Shown here: positions 11,012 to 21,414 of the stretch, piece after piece | Layout of the letters: every line of letters begins with the position of its first letter | Numbering within the stretch: position 1 is the stretch's first letter | NCBI GenBank assembly: GCA_029204225.1 | Contig: CM055105.1 | Span: 51,770,331-51,834,330, forward strand | Direction of reading: 5' to 3' | Origin: Diphasiastrum complanatum | Lineage: Eukaryota; Streptophyta; Lycopodiopsida; Lycopodiales; Lycopodiaceae | DNA: 64,000 nucleotides | Notes under the pieces: model-generated | What the model was told of the DNA's origin: nothing | What the model saw: the letters and a program-made list of their open reading frames with translations, nothing else | Database searches by the model: none | Translations under genes and position numbers: made by a program

Positions 11012-11335
11012 ACTCACAAAGGTCTCACACTTGTAGTGTTTCACTCAAATTTGATTTCTAATCCAACAAATGGACTTATAATCATAGTTCTATCACTCCC
11101 TCAAAAGCTGAAATGAAGATAATATGAAGTTTCAAATAAATCTTGCCATGAAATGGATTCGATTGTCTCTAGAAACTCACTAAGGTCTCTCTCTTGTAGT
11201 ATTTCACTCAAATTAGATTTATAATCCAACAAATGGACTTATAATTTCAGTTCTAGCACTCCCTCACAAAGTTGGAATGAAGATAAGATGATGTGAAATC
11301 TACTTACAATCAAATCTTGCCAATTTTGGCTATTT
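11012..11335 (-). repeat. Direct repeat in the leader of copia B
   Basis: Two similar units begin at about 11012 and 11173 (period about 161 bp). Each holds caaatggacttataat and an actccctcaaa-like word. The duplication lies between the PBS and gag, the untranslated leader. Its function is unknown. Confidence 0.7.
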
Positions 11336-11746
11336 TTGGACAATAACATGACTAAATATCACTCACACTTTTTGATGTACTTTCAAGACCTGTAAAATAA
11401 GTTTAGATGACCTGATTTCAGCCTAGGTTAATTAGATCTCATGACCATATGTCAAATCTAATCAATGGCACTCAATTTTGGTAGCTTATCCTAAGATTTC
11501 CACCAAAAATTACATCAAAAGAAAACAAATTGAATTTCTTTGGATCAAAAGAATACCATGCATTAAATGCAGGTTCAGAGGTGCCCACACATGTGAACAA
11601 TACGTATTTGTACTCCTACCAAGTTTGGGATCAAACCTCCTCACCAAAATCAAGATTCTAGCTTGCCCTCTCAATACTAGTTTTTAGCAACAAAACTTGC
11701 TAAAAATGGATTTGCATTAGATCAATGGCTTATGCTCTTGTACTTG

Positions 11747-11758
11747 GCTCTGATACCA
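11747..11758 (-). promoter_or_regulatory. Primer-binding site of copia B
   Basis: Minus strand TGGTATCAGAGC immediately inside the LTR end (TTTCACA). Confidence 0.9.
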
Positions 11759-12438
11759 TGTGAAAGTACTGTACTTTAGGGCCATAAATGGATCTACGAA
11801 AGATCCACAAGAGTGATTGGATGCTTGCTTAACAATCTATCAAAAAACTAGACACAAAAAAGTTGATCTCGATTGGCAATTTGACAAATAACAAGCATTA
11901 ACAATCAAAAGCATTGATCAACATTGAGATACAAGCCCACATGTGTGTACTATAGGCTGTAGTATGGTCTTTAAGCTGAGAAACAAGTAGAAATGGATTT
12001 GGTTTCATTTGGATCACAAAAACTCAATGTACATAGTAAACTAGCTTGAGATTGCCAATGAGCTCCAAAAATATTCTATCGTCTCACTATGGGAGCTTGG
12101 AATACATAGTAAATTCGACTTCCTTCTTGAAGTTAGGTGGATTTCCAGCATGTAATAAGGAAGTTAACTCACTCTTCTTGCCCTAAAATGAAACCCTAGC
12201 CTAGATCCTAGAGTTATGCTTGGTAGGTAGCTAGTTGGTCAAATTTTCACCTTAAACTTAGGTGTAGGCCCTATAAAGTCACCAAATAGACATGTGCCAA
12301 CTCTCTTGACTTGACCTAACCTACATTAGGAGTATGTTGCCATGTGGCATCTTAGCCTTCCATGTGTGGAACCCAATTATACACAATATTTACAAAGTTC
12401 TACATGGCTAGATTTGCCAAAATAGGCTATTTTTCACA
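11759..12438 (-). repeat. 5' LTR of copia B
   Basis: 680 bp. In plus-strand reading it begins TGTGAAAGTACTG and ends TTTTCACA, so the ends form the inverted repeat TGTGAA/TTCACA. It aligns along its length with the solo LTR at 55929-56628. Confidence 0.85.
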
Positions 12439-12516
12439 TGAAAAATGAGACACTGTGATTTTACACGAGATTCTTGACAGGCGAAAAATGCGAAAAAGGT
12501 GACACTGCATTTTTCA
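12439..12516 (-). repeat. Detached piece of the copia A LTR
   Basis: Matches 4636-4716 of the A 3' LTR (shared tgattttacacgagatt). It lies right beside the outer end of the B LTR, showing that B sits within the A LTR. Confidence 0.8.
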
Positions 12517-13370
12517 AATAACTTAGTTGTATATCTATTGTGAAGTTTTCAACTAGTTTAGTCAAGATTGGTCATAGTTTCATAAATTGCCAAATACACA
12601 ATTAAGGCCAATTTTCATATTAGACTTAGAGTTTGACTTTTCAAAGTTAGATTAGTCTAAAAGCTTTTGAATAAACACTTTTGAAAAGTGTGGAAAACTA
12701 TAGAACACGAATTTTAGAGAGATGAAATTTGAGTAGTAGATACATTAAATCTAAAAATAGTAGATTTTCATTATGGAGGGAAATCAAAGTTTGAATTTAG
12801 GTTTGGACCTGTTATAAAAGGATGTAACTCATGGGTAAAGAAGACATATTCTCTCTCTTATCTCATTCATGCTTATACATGGTTCTCTTGGGTTCTACTA
12901 TCCATTGGTGCACTACATTTGTGATATCTTGCAATTTTGTGTGTAGAATGCTCATTAAATGCTATTTTCAGATCCACACATGTGAAATATAGTAGCTTAT
13001 TGTTTTTGTATGGACAAAAACTTCAATTCATGTTTTGATTGATGTTTGATCAAGATCTATTAGATTTTGCATCTCATTCATAGTGTAGATGTTGGTTTTT
13101 CTACATTGGCAAGATTGACGATTTGTTGTCTTTCTAAACCCAAGATCCTAGCATGCTAGATTGGATTCTACACCAAAATCGAGTTTCTTGCATATGTAGA
13201 TTGGATCTTTTGTAGATCAAAACTCAAATTAGGTTTATGTACTTGATCGATTCCAATTTCACACATTACATGTTGGACTTGGCCAATTTTTAGAGAATTG
13301 GAAAAGCCTAAGTGGTGGCTACAAGATTGCATATCAAGTTTCGGATGTGACTCTGTTGAATTCAGAAATA
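12517..13370 (+). repeat. Family C LTR and leader fragment
   Basis: Aligns with the 5' LTR and leader of copia C at about 24290-25200, including tggttctcttgggttctac and cctaagtggtggct. The LTR end and PBS are deleted: near 13140 the LTR passes straight into leader sequence. Similarity ends near 13370. No coding part follows. Confidence 0.7.
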
Positions 13371-14605
13371 GATGCAGGTGATTAGATGATAAAAAAAGTC
13401 TCGGATGCAAATGCAAAAAATAGTGTCGTATGTAGTTGTATAATCTCTGTCAGATGTAAAAAAAGTAAGTTAGAAAAAAAGGTAAGGTAGGATGTAAAAA
13501 GAGATAAAGTCAGTCGGATTAAAATAAAGGTAAAGTAGGATGGAAAAAGTGGTATTAATCTGGCAACCGACTATAAAAAAACTACCAACAGTGTGGAAGT
13601 GGTTAATATATTGGAAGTGAATGGTAAATGCACAAAATTTAGAGTTTCAGATAAAAGTTGAAACTTTGAGGCTTTCTTCTGCATGGATGAATGGAATTGA
13701 AGACTTGGCCATCTTCAAAGGCTTCCACAAAATTAACATTCAAAACAAGTTTGCAAAAATACATTACTTTCGCAATAGTCTGCAAAAATACTAAGTGTCG
13801 TGACAGTCTACAAAAATGAATTATGTTTTCAACAGCTTCAGCTTTTTCGCATTTATCTGAAATGCGACACTTGTGTAGCTCAAAAGTTTAACTTGTGTAG
13901 TTCAAAGGTTTAATTGTTTTGGCTTTTTCACATTTTCTCGAAAAATGTGAAGAGAGAGAAAATTCCCGAAGGTCATCTATTTTCATGAGTTAAACTATTT
14001 TAAAGACATCTTCTGAGGAACGTTCCCAACCACTTCCCGAAATTTGCAAAGTGAGAGAAAACCACTTCACGTAAAATGCGAAGTGAGAGAATTCGCGACG
14101 TCCTTGTCCATGTCAACATTCCCTATGGGTTGACAGTATACACTATGTACAATTGTCACAAAAGCCATATACTTCCAAGTACAAGGGCTTACCTAATTAG
14201 GTGACAAACATTTAATGTAGTTAATACATGAATGCAATCTATAAACAGATCATCCTAGCATAGATTACTTGAGAGGCTCCGTCCATGAGACATATTATTT
14301 GAGCCTCCCAATTACACCATCATTTTGGTTGTAGTTGTTATTTTATTGTGCTTTAGTGTAATATAGCAGCAGCATGCTTTTCTATCTGTGTATAACGTAG
14401 ATGAATGCTTGTTGTGATTGAATGCACTTTATCGTTGTTTGATCGCACTTGTTTACTCACTCTGATCAAAACACGAATGGCTATGACTCCTTCGCTTCTG
14501 ATCAAACGATGGTTGTCTTTGACGTCTAAGGAACTTGCGCTATTACACTACTATTTCAATCAATTTCAGAACTAAACTTCATATTGAATCCGATTTTCAG
14601 TAACA
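13371..14605. other. No gene; probable upstream LTR of copia E
   Basis: AT-rich with simple ggtaaggtaggatg-like iterations (13440-13560) and several gcgaagtgagaga words (13930-14100). The right part should be the 5' LTR of E, which ends at 14856. The LTR start could not be placed. Confidence 0.4.
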
Positions 14606-14631
14606 CCACACACACACACACACACACACAA
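14606..14631. repeat. CA microsatellite
   Basis: About 13 uninterrupted CA dinucleotides, inside the probable LTR of element E. Confidence 0.95.
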
Positions 14632-14859
14632 ACCATTTCTAGTCTCTCAGGTGGACTGTACTCTTGTTTTTGTGAGTATGAATTAATTTTTAAGATCCTG
14701 TTGGGAAATTAGAACACTTAAAACTGTGATTATATTTAGCTTGAGCTTTTTATTAGACTATTTTTGCATCTAACAACTGAATGTAATGGGAGAGCTGTTC
14801 CGCAATATCCCTGCTCTCTTCCCCATTCGTGTTTTTCTATCTCCCTTGCCCCATCAGAT

Positions 14860-14870
14860 TGGTATCAGAG
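14860..14870 (+). promoter_or_regulatory. Primer-binding site of copia E
   Basis: TGGTATCAGAG three bases after the LTR end CA at 14856. Confidence 0.8.
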
Positions 14871-14924
14871 TATAGCTCATATAAACCGAGAGATTAAGTG
14901 TGTTCTATTTGTATTACTGTTAGT

Positions 14925-15377
14925 ATGTCTCATATAGATAGCTCTTCGTCTTCATCATCTAGCGAAACTAGAATCCTTGACAAGTTTAATGGTTCTAGCT
15001 TCTACATCTGGAAGTTGATAGATAGAGATCTTTGGGATGTAGTAGAAGGTGCTGACCTGAAACCAAAAGATGGTGATCAAGCAAAGGCATGGAAAATCAA
15101 AGATCAAAAGGCCTTAGCATGTATCACACTCAATCTGGCCGACTCCCAAATATTTCACATTACCACATGCAAAACCTCTAAGGATGTATTAGATTTATTA
15201 TCAAATTTCTATGAGACTCATTATTTAAGCACTAGATTACATCTTAAAATAAAGTTCTTTACTCTTAGCATGTTTGATTCTACTGCCTTCACTTCTTACA
15301 TCAATAGCTTCAAATCTCATGACATCAAGGAGTATTGTATCTGGATCTACAACGAGGCGAAGAAACAACAACAATAG
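14925..15377 (+). pseudogene. Copia E gag, shortened
   Basis: The ATG at 14925 is preferred over 14898 because it begins the family pattern: a Ser-rich start (SSSSSSSS), then LDKFNGSSFYIWK. The body includes DLWDVVEG, AKAWKIKDQKALACI and TSYINSFKS. The gag region normally preceding the zinc knuckle is much reduced: after 150 codons the frame stops at TAG (15375) with EAKKQQQ, and the next frame is already protease. No CCHC knuckle is seen, so a deletion is likely. Confidence 0.8.
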
Positions 15378-15398
15378 CAGCTAGACTCCTCCAACACG

Positions 15399-15870
15399 GT
15401 GGAACTCAAGGAGCAAGATACACATTTGTTAATGGCTTACAGCAACAACAACGAAGAATGTGATAGCTGGTACCTGGACAACGGCGCTACCCAACACATG
15501 ACCTCTCGCAAAGAATGGTATACCGAGTATGCAACTTACAATAGAGATCAATTCATCTACCTCGGAGATTCAAGCACCATATGTGTGGAAGGCAAAGGAA
15601 CAGTGAAGATCACATTCAACAACAATCTTTCTATTTGTGTTCCCAACGTCCTTCACGTTCCTTAGCTATCAAAGAACTTTTTATCAGTCCATAAGATAAT
15701 TAATGAGGGCCACATTGTTACTTTCTCATCTGAGCAGTGTACAATATTCGAGAAAGATACTACTCTGACTACATGCACTAGAGTCAGAAATATTTACGTA
15801 CTCTCTAATTCTGTTGCATTAGCCAGTATCTCTAATGAAAATGTAAACAATTATGCTATTTTGTGGCATA
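15399..15870 (+). pseudogene. Copia E protease and pre-integrase region
   Basis: Starts before CDSWYLDNGATQHMTSRKEW: the catalytic Asp-Ser-Gly is read as Asp-Asn-Gly. Then YLGDSSTICVEGKGTVKI and VPNVLHVP follow, with a TAG at 15663. The frame continues with SKNFLSVHKI and TVTFSS-like sequence to the H-x-H region of the integrase zinc finger, where a TGA at 15873 cuts WHS-FGH. Dead as read. Confidence 0.8.
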
Positions 15871-15884
15871 GTTGATTTGGACAC

Positions 15885-16480
15885 GTGCATACAAGATCAC
15901 TTTCCTATATGCATTGCAATAACTTAGTTGATGGATTGTATTTCTCTTCTTCATTAGATAGGAAATTTTTCTTTTGTGAATCATGCATCTATGGCAAACA
16001 CTCTAGAAGCAAGTTTTCCAAATCACATTCCATCAAAATAAAGCATGTATTGGATCTTGTACATAGTGATCTCTGTGGTCCAATGCCAACTCCGTCCTTA
16101 GGATATGCAATCTATTTTATCACTTTCATAGATGAATGTTCTAGATGGTCTATAGTCATGTTCATTAAGCACAAATCTGAAGCCTTTGAATGCTTCAAGA
16201 GATTCAAGGCCATGGCTGAGACACAAACGTCTACAAAAGTGAAGGCATGCCAAACTGATCGTGGCGGCGAATACCTCTCTAATGAGATGTCCGACTACAT
16301 GGCTGAACATGGCATTAGAAGATAGTTCATCACTTCCTATTCACCTCAGCACTGAAAACAAGACTGCAGAAAGGAAGAATCAAACTCTTCTCAACTCAAC
16401 CAGATCCATGCTACATCAAGCACACCTACCTACGAAGTTCTGGGCAAAAGCCACTACCATAGCCTGTTACGTGTAGAACA
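15885..16480 (+). pseudogene. Copia E integrase core, broken
   Basis: CESCIYGKHSRSKF supplies the Cys pair of the HHCC finger. LVHSDLCGPMPT carries the first catalytic Asp, FITFIDECSRWS the following strand, QTDRGGEYLSNE the second Asp. The third acidic residue is in TAERKNQTLLNS, in a different frame after a stop at 16323-16325 (GIRR-stop) and a small gap. FWAKATTIACYV follows and ends in TAG. Integrase would insert the cDNA into the genome. Confidence 0.85.
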
Positions 16481-17218
16481 AAGCTAGCACCAAAGCCATC
16501 AACAACAGAACTTCTTATGAAGTCTGGCACGGGCACAAGCCTAGTGTTAGCTTTGGTTATATATTTTGTTCACATTCCTAAATAACTCAGGAAGAAACTG
16601 GATCATAGGACAATTAAATGTATTTTCATTGGCTATCCTGATGAACATAAAGCTTATAAAGCTTATAATCCATCCACCAATGTAGTATTTGTCTCTAGTA
16701 ATGTAATATTTCAAGAACATACATACTATGATTTCAAACAACCATCGATAAACGATGTTATATCATTTCATCCTATTTTACGTAGCATGGAATCTTCCAA
16801 TGATAATGTTTCTTCCAAAATCTGCAGCTACAGCTACAGAAGCCGAGCAACCGACAGTTTCCTGTCATCGGACTAGACCAAGCTAGCTCGAATAGATCTA
16901 GATAAATTCAAGAAGAATCATCATCGCATCCTGGTCAACCAAACGTCTGTAGATCCTCACGGACTCGGACAGTTCCTGAGAGGTATACATCTCAATCATT
17001 CTGGACTTTATCAGAAGAACCAGAGAGCCTAGCCAAAGCAATTAACTCCAAGGATGCTGTGAAGTGGCAAGAAGCTATGGAAATTGAGTACAACTCACTT
17101 TTGACAAATCAGACCTGGACATTGGTCGACTTCCTCACTCACAAGAGAGTTATTGACAATAAGTGGATCTTCAAGAAGAAGATCAACTTTGTCCATTGCA
17201 AAATGGAAAGTGTTGACA
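16481..17218 (+). pseudogene. Copia E post-integrase linker and RT N-terminus
   Basis: Remnants: TSYEVWHGHKPSVS, KLDHRTIKCIFIGYPDEHKAYK and FVSSNVIFQEH, all standard post-core segments, in changing frames. From 17059 a clean frame begins MKWQEAMEIEYNSLLTNQTWTLVDF and KWIFKKK, the start of copia RT. The frame leaves RT at about 17218, inside the segment that normally reads K-x-x-x-D-G-S-V/I-N-R. Confidence 0.8.
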
Positions 17219-18340
17219 AATCCTCTGCTTGGGAGGATCTGTTTACTAGGATTCTTTTGCTTACTTCTTCTTCTACCTGTCAACAGAGACAATGGGCTCT
17301 TGCTTACATTATTTTTTTTATTAAAGCCCAAAATCAGGCAAAAGGAACAGATTAACGTTGTAGTATTTTGTCTTGCCTGTCAGAGGACAACTCAGAGTCG
17401 TTCTCTCTTAAAAGCACTTACATTCAAATAGAGATGCAAGCCACAAACATTCATTTGCAGATCAGCATGCAGCCCAGATGAACATTCAACAGTTTCTACA
17501 GCTACCTACTTTGAAACGAACTGAAATAAGATCCTACACATTCTAAAACTAAGCTACACCTGCATTAATCCACAAAGCTGAAACAAGAAATTAATCTACA
17601 GCATTTTAGAGGTCCAAGAATCAAGAAACCAACCAGTCTTTTGATTCTTGGACATCCCAGAAACATCAAGAACTAGAATGTTGGAGGATATGCAAGATTT
17701 ATACCACATTTCTAGCCTATTTAGTTTACTTGAATGCTGATTCCTACATTAATCCACAAACAAGAAATGAAAACTAATCCACACATAGGAAAGCAAAAAA
17801 ACTAATCCACTCTACAATCCACAACCACACACAAAGGAGGGAAGGACAAGATCATGAATGCATTCACTCAAGAAACAAACATGATCAAGGAGCTCAATGG
17901 ATGCATATAACTTGTTGAGGCTCTTCTCATTCAGCATGGAGTTGATACAATACACAAAAAGCTCCTCTTCATAAAGAGGGAGTCTCTTAAATAAGCAAGA
18001 GAGCTCCTTAGGTGGCATCCTAGTGAAATTTTCACATTTCACAAATTACAAGTGGAATAATGCTCTCCACTAGAGGTCACCATCAAAAGGTGGCTCACTC
18101 TACTTTCTTTAAGAGGGGTCTACTTGCATTTATTACTTTGCCTAGAAATACTAGTTCCTACATGGTCATTCCATCTTTCAGGATTCACCATGAGGCTCAC
18201 ACAGTTCTTGCTTGTCATTACTACTGGTATTCCTTGGCTCTCAGTCTTCATTCATCTCGTCTTCTCAGAGACCTGCTCGGTCTAAGGTGAGAGGTGTTTT
18301 TGGGTAGCTCTGGCCGAGTATCTTGGGAATTCGTCAGAAT
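17219..18340. mobile_element. 1.1-kb insertion splitting copia E reverse transcriptase
   Basis: RT stops making sense after about 17218 and resumes at about 18345 (QHQARLVAKGFAQVQG), so roughly 1.1 kb is foreign. The insert begins TGTTGACAAATCC, an LTR-like start. It has no copia or gypsy coding motif and only chance-size frames. A solo LTR is the simplest reading, but no clear CA end or target duplication could be fixed. Edges are uncertain by about 15 bases. Confidence 0.6.
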
Positions 18341-19111
18341 CAACCAACATCAAGCACGGTTGGTGGCTAAAGGATTCGCTCAAGTCCAAGGAATGGATTA
18401 TCAAGAAATTTTTAGTCCTGTCGTCAAGATGCAGTCAATCAGCACCCTGATTGCGTTAGCAGCCGCAAAAGACCTCGAAATGTTCCAAACGGATGTCAAG
18501 ACAACATTTCTCAACGACAATGTCAAAGAGGAGCTGTATACCTTCCAACTAGAAGGATTTGAAGTCAAAGGCCAAGAGCACAAAGTATGCAAACTGCACA
18601 AAGCAATCTATGGTCTGAAAGAGGCTTCAAGAGCATGGTTTGATAGAATCAACTCTTATCTCATTCAATTGGGATTTGCAAATAATTCAGTTGACTATAA
18701 TGTTTATTCAAAGCATAGAGGCACCAATTCAGTTCACATAGCTCTTTAGATAGATGATGCATTTATTTTGTCTAACGACACTTCTCTTCTGCACACTACT
18801 AAGAGTGATCTGTCAAAGGAATTTGACATGACTAATTTAGGAGTTGTCCATTCTTTGCTAGGAATTCACATTACTAGAAATAGACTTCAAAAGAAGATCT
18901 ATCTTAGCCAGCAGACATATCTAAAAGGCATTTTAGAAAAATTTCATATGTCCGATTGCAAACTAATTGATACTCCGATGGATCCAAGTATAGTATTGAC
19001 TAAACCTACTTGTGCTGATTCTGATAGTGAAGTACTCGACATAGCGAAGTACCCTTATCATTCACTAATAGGATCTTTGATGTATGCAATGTTGTGTACT
19101 AGACCAAATTT
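18341..19111 (+). pseudogene. Copia E reverse transcriptase, C-terminal part
   Basis: LVAKGFAQVQGMDYQEIFSP and FQTDVKTTFLNDNVKEELY are followed by VCKLHKAIYGLKEASRAWF. At the catalytic site the frame reads AL-stop-IDDAFILSN: a TAG replaces the Tyr of YVDD, while both Asp codons remain. Then FDMTNLGVVHSLLGIHI and YLKGILEKFHMSDCK lead to YPYHSLIGSLMYAMLCTRPN. One stop and no other shift, so the piece was probably recent when interrupted. Confidence 0.85.
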
Positions 19112-19530
19112 AGCATACATTGTTAACACATTAAGTCAATTCATGTCCTCTCATTGGAAAGCATTAAAGAGAGTGATGAGATATATTTAAGAAAGTTTAG
19201 ATCACATTTTATGTTATGATGGAAATGCTATCAACCCACTCATCTTGCGAGGATACTCCGACTCAGATTGGGGAGGAACAGTCTCTACCAAAAAATCTAC
19301 CTTCGAGTTCTGTTTCTATCTGGCAGGGGGACCGATTTCGTGGAACTCAAGGAAGCAAAAATCAGTTGTGCTTTCTTCGACAGAGACATAGTACATCAAA
19401 ACATGCCAAGCTTCAAAAGAAGCTGTATGGATTAGGTTCTTACTTCACATTAGAGGAGTTCTCAATATCAAAAAGACCCTTTGTAAAGATACTTTTATTT
19501 TTTTTCTTTAGTTTCGACCATCACCAGGCC
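19112..19530 (+). pseudogene. Copia E RNase H, first copy of a tandem duplication
   Basis: Reads LAYIVNTLSQFMSSHWKALKRV, then RGYSDSDWGGTVSTKKSTFEF (RNase H start with its Asp residues) and SRKQKSVVLSSTET, ending GVLNIKKTLCKD where RNase H breaks off into T-rich non-coding DNA. Compared with the second copy, 12 bases are missing just after TCATGTC. An in-frame stop sits at 19188 (RYI-stop). Confidence 0.8.
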
Positions 19531-19966
19531 TAGATTTAGCATACACTGTTAACACATTAAGTCAATTCATGTCTAATTCTAGGTCCTCTCATTGGAAAGC
19601 ATTAAAGAGAGTGATGAGATATATTTAGGAAAGTTTTGATCACATTTAATGTTATGATGGAAATGCTATCAACCCACTCGTCTTGCGAGGATACTCCGAC
19701 TCAGATTGGGGAGGAACAGTCTCTACCAAAAAATCTACCTCCGAGTTCTGTTTCTATCTGGCAGGGGGAACGATTTTGTGGAACTCAAGGAAGCATAAAT
19801 CAGTTGTGCTTTCTTCGACAGAGACATAGTACATCAAAATATGCCAAGCTTCAAAAGAAGCTATATGGATTAGGTTCTTACTTTACATTAGAGGAGTTCT
19901 CAATATCAAAAAGACCCTTTGTAAAGATACTTTTATTTTTTTCCTTTAGTTTCAACTGTCACCGGG
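19531..19966 (+). repeat. Second copy of the copia E RNase H segment
   Basis: About 0.43 kb repeating 19112-19530 nearly base for base, including the non-coding T-rich tail after the RNase H break (tttagttt then caccaggcc or caccgggcc). Because the truncated tail is included, the duplication followed truncation of the element. Confidence 0.9.
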
Positions 19967-20340
19967 CCCAATCAAAATGCATAGATTTGAAATCTACGTA
20001 ATGTAGTTCAAATTAACTAAAAAATAAAAATGCAATATAGAAAACTTTGAAATTTGTGTCCAGACAGCATGGACGTATCCCATTGGTTTCTTCTTCCTGC
20101 CCGACACGTGCTAATCTGTCCGACGTCAATACCTCAAGTTAAATTTACTTGACTATGCTGGTAAGTATAATGAAATTTTCTAACTATACTAGTTACAATT
20201 ATAGAAATATAGTATGTATAGTTACATAAAATATGATATACGCAGTAACTATGACTATGTTGGCATTCACATTAGATTAAATGCGATACGAAAAATTGAA
20301 ATTAGCTATCATATCAGAGAGATTTTTGGTGCCCAAGCTT
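19967..20340. other. Flank and possible upstream exon of gene Y
   Basis: AT-rich. A strong donor-like site (ctggtaagta) lies at 20179-20188 on the plus strand and an acceptor-like catatcag near 20310-20317, so an upstream exon of gene Y may end at about 20160. This is not established. Confidence 0.35.
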
Positions 20341-21192
20341 TGAAAATAGCAATGGCAAGGAGACCCAAATATACAATCGATTCTGTGATTCTTTACAATG
20401 AGAAAGATGAAGCTGATAACTGGAAGCCAACAAAATATATGAAGAACTCATGGATATTGCTGCATACATCATCAAAGGGCAATTTTCGACAAAAGAAAGA
20501 GCAAAAATGACTTGCAAATCTTATTGGAAGGCAAAAATTTTGGATTTTAAGACTACCCCGGGAGGTCAATTGATATCAGAAGTCTTAGTGCAACATGTAT
20601 ATATGCATTCAGAAATCAAAGTACATGATATCAATCCTCATGATCATCTAAAATGTAATTGTAAGTATATTAAAACATATGCACTCTACAGCAATCATAG
20701 GTGATTTCCTTTACTGATGCTCTTCAGATTATGATGTAAATGTTTCAACATTGTTTTTTTCTTTCAGATTTATATCCATTATGCATAAGTGAATGGGAGC
20801 TCGCACAATCACTTGCAATAATATTAGACGTGATTTACTCTTATGTTGGAAAGCTGCAATACAGAGGAAGAAGTCCAAAGGAACTTGCAGATTGTGGTAT
20901 CTATTTTTATGAATCTTTATATATGCCACAAATAGATGGAGGTTTTGGCAAGCTCAAAGCAATTCCATTCCCTAGTTTTCAAAGTGATGAATGGCCTACT
21001 CCAGACAGCATTGTTTGTGAATCCTTGAGATGCAAGCTACTCATTGATATTAGAAATGCTATGAAGATAAGCACAGGCTCAAAAATTGTTCACCTAAGTT
21101 GGTTTATCTCATTGCATATATTCACTAATATTTGTCATGTCACAGATGCGAAAAAGACAGGAGCTGATAACGTGCTGCAAAGATCTACCTAA
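20341..21192 (+). pseudogene. Gene Y: spliced gene of unknown function, convergent with the Ulp1 gene
   Basis: Exon up to 20660, intron 20661-20767 (GTAAGT donor, TTTCTTTCAG acceptor, 107 bp), exon 20768-21192. Joining is in frame: the last exon-1 codons (KCN) continue as LYPLCISEWELAQSLA. Upstream, ARRPKYTIDSVILYNEKDE passes to MDIAAYIIKGQFSTKERAK after a one-base shift near 20445. The second exon is a clean stretch with GKLQYRGRSPKELADCGIYF, FGKLKAIPFPSFQSDEW and CESLRCKLLIDIRNAMK. I recognise no domain, signal peptide or membrane segment. The stop at 21190-21192 lies 222 bases from the end of the opposite-strand protease gene. The retained intron argues against a processed copy. Function unknown; a mobile-element accessory gene or captured host gene are both possible. 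Confidence 0.6.
20661..20767 (+). other. Intron of gene Y
   Basis: 107 bp, GTAAGTATAT donor and a pyrimidine tract ending TTTCAG. Removing it keeps one reading frame. About the same size as the introns of the neighbouring Ulp1 gene. Confidence 0.75.
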
Positions 21193-21414
21193 AACAATCA
21201 CGATTGTGGGAGAACAATAGTTTCAAATAAACTTTAGTAAAAACCTGTGTATACACTCTTTCATTCAATAAATGAAAGCCCAAGTTGGGCATCTGTAGAT
21301 ATATTTTGTGCTCCCAAATTCATAAATTGGAGAAGCGTTTGATATATCAATGTATATCTTTCTATGAAGTCTATACATGTATTTTTGTTCCATGCTATCT
21401 ATATTTTTTTTATC
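21193..21414. other. Shared 3' intergenic space of two convergent genes
   Basis: AT-rich, no frame. It contains aataaatgaaag near 21266, a possible polyadenylation signal for gene Y. Confidence 0.4.

Larger units (their letters stand above)
8676..12438 (-). mobile_element. Copia element B, minus strand, integrase/RT-less
   Basis: Minus-strand order: 5' LTR (12438-11759), PBS, a long leader with a direct repeat, gag (10988 downward), protease, then a fused frame that skips integrase and RT. No 3' LTR of this family is seen at the left end, which abuts the broken LTR of A at 8676. LTRs of the same family occur at 55929-56628 and, more diverged, at 63266-63941. It would depend on other elements for reverse transcription and integration even when young. 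Confidence 0.75.
3706..12516 (-). mobile_element. Ty1/copia element A, minus strand, with B inside its 5' LTR
   Basis: Order on the minus strand: 5' LTR (8432 upward, broken by element B), PBS, gag, protease, integrase remnant, RT, RNase H, polypurine tract, 3' LTR (3706-4882). The two LTR copies align over 3706-3946 and 8432-8675, and again over about 4636-4716 and 12441-12516. The gap between those blocks in the right LTR is occupied by element B (8676-12438), and about 0.69 kb of LTR sequence is missing there. The last 165 bp of the LTR are not found on the right. Coding order and the DSGATQHMT protease motif place it in Ty1/copia. Many stops and shifts make it dead. Confidence 0.85.
14632..19966 (+). 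mobile_element. Ty1/copia element E, plus strand, interrupted and 3'-truncated
   Basis: Visible parts in order: 5' LTR end (CA at 14856), PBS (14860), gag, protease, integrase, linker and first RT part to about 17218. A 1.1-kb insertion follows, then the remaining RT and RNase H to about 19515. The 3' end, polypurine tract and 3' LTR are missing. The terminal 0.43 kb is tandemly duplicated (19112-19530 and 19531-19966). Sequence style (LDNGATQHMTS, TAERKNQTLL) is closer to element A than to B, C and D. Confidence 0.85.

Noticed and set aside
17812-18042. 76-codon minus-strand frame in the insertion of copia E
   Set aside because: No motif and no conservation visible; not enough to call a gene.
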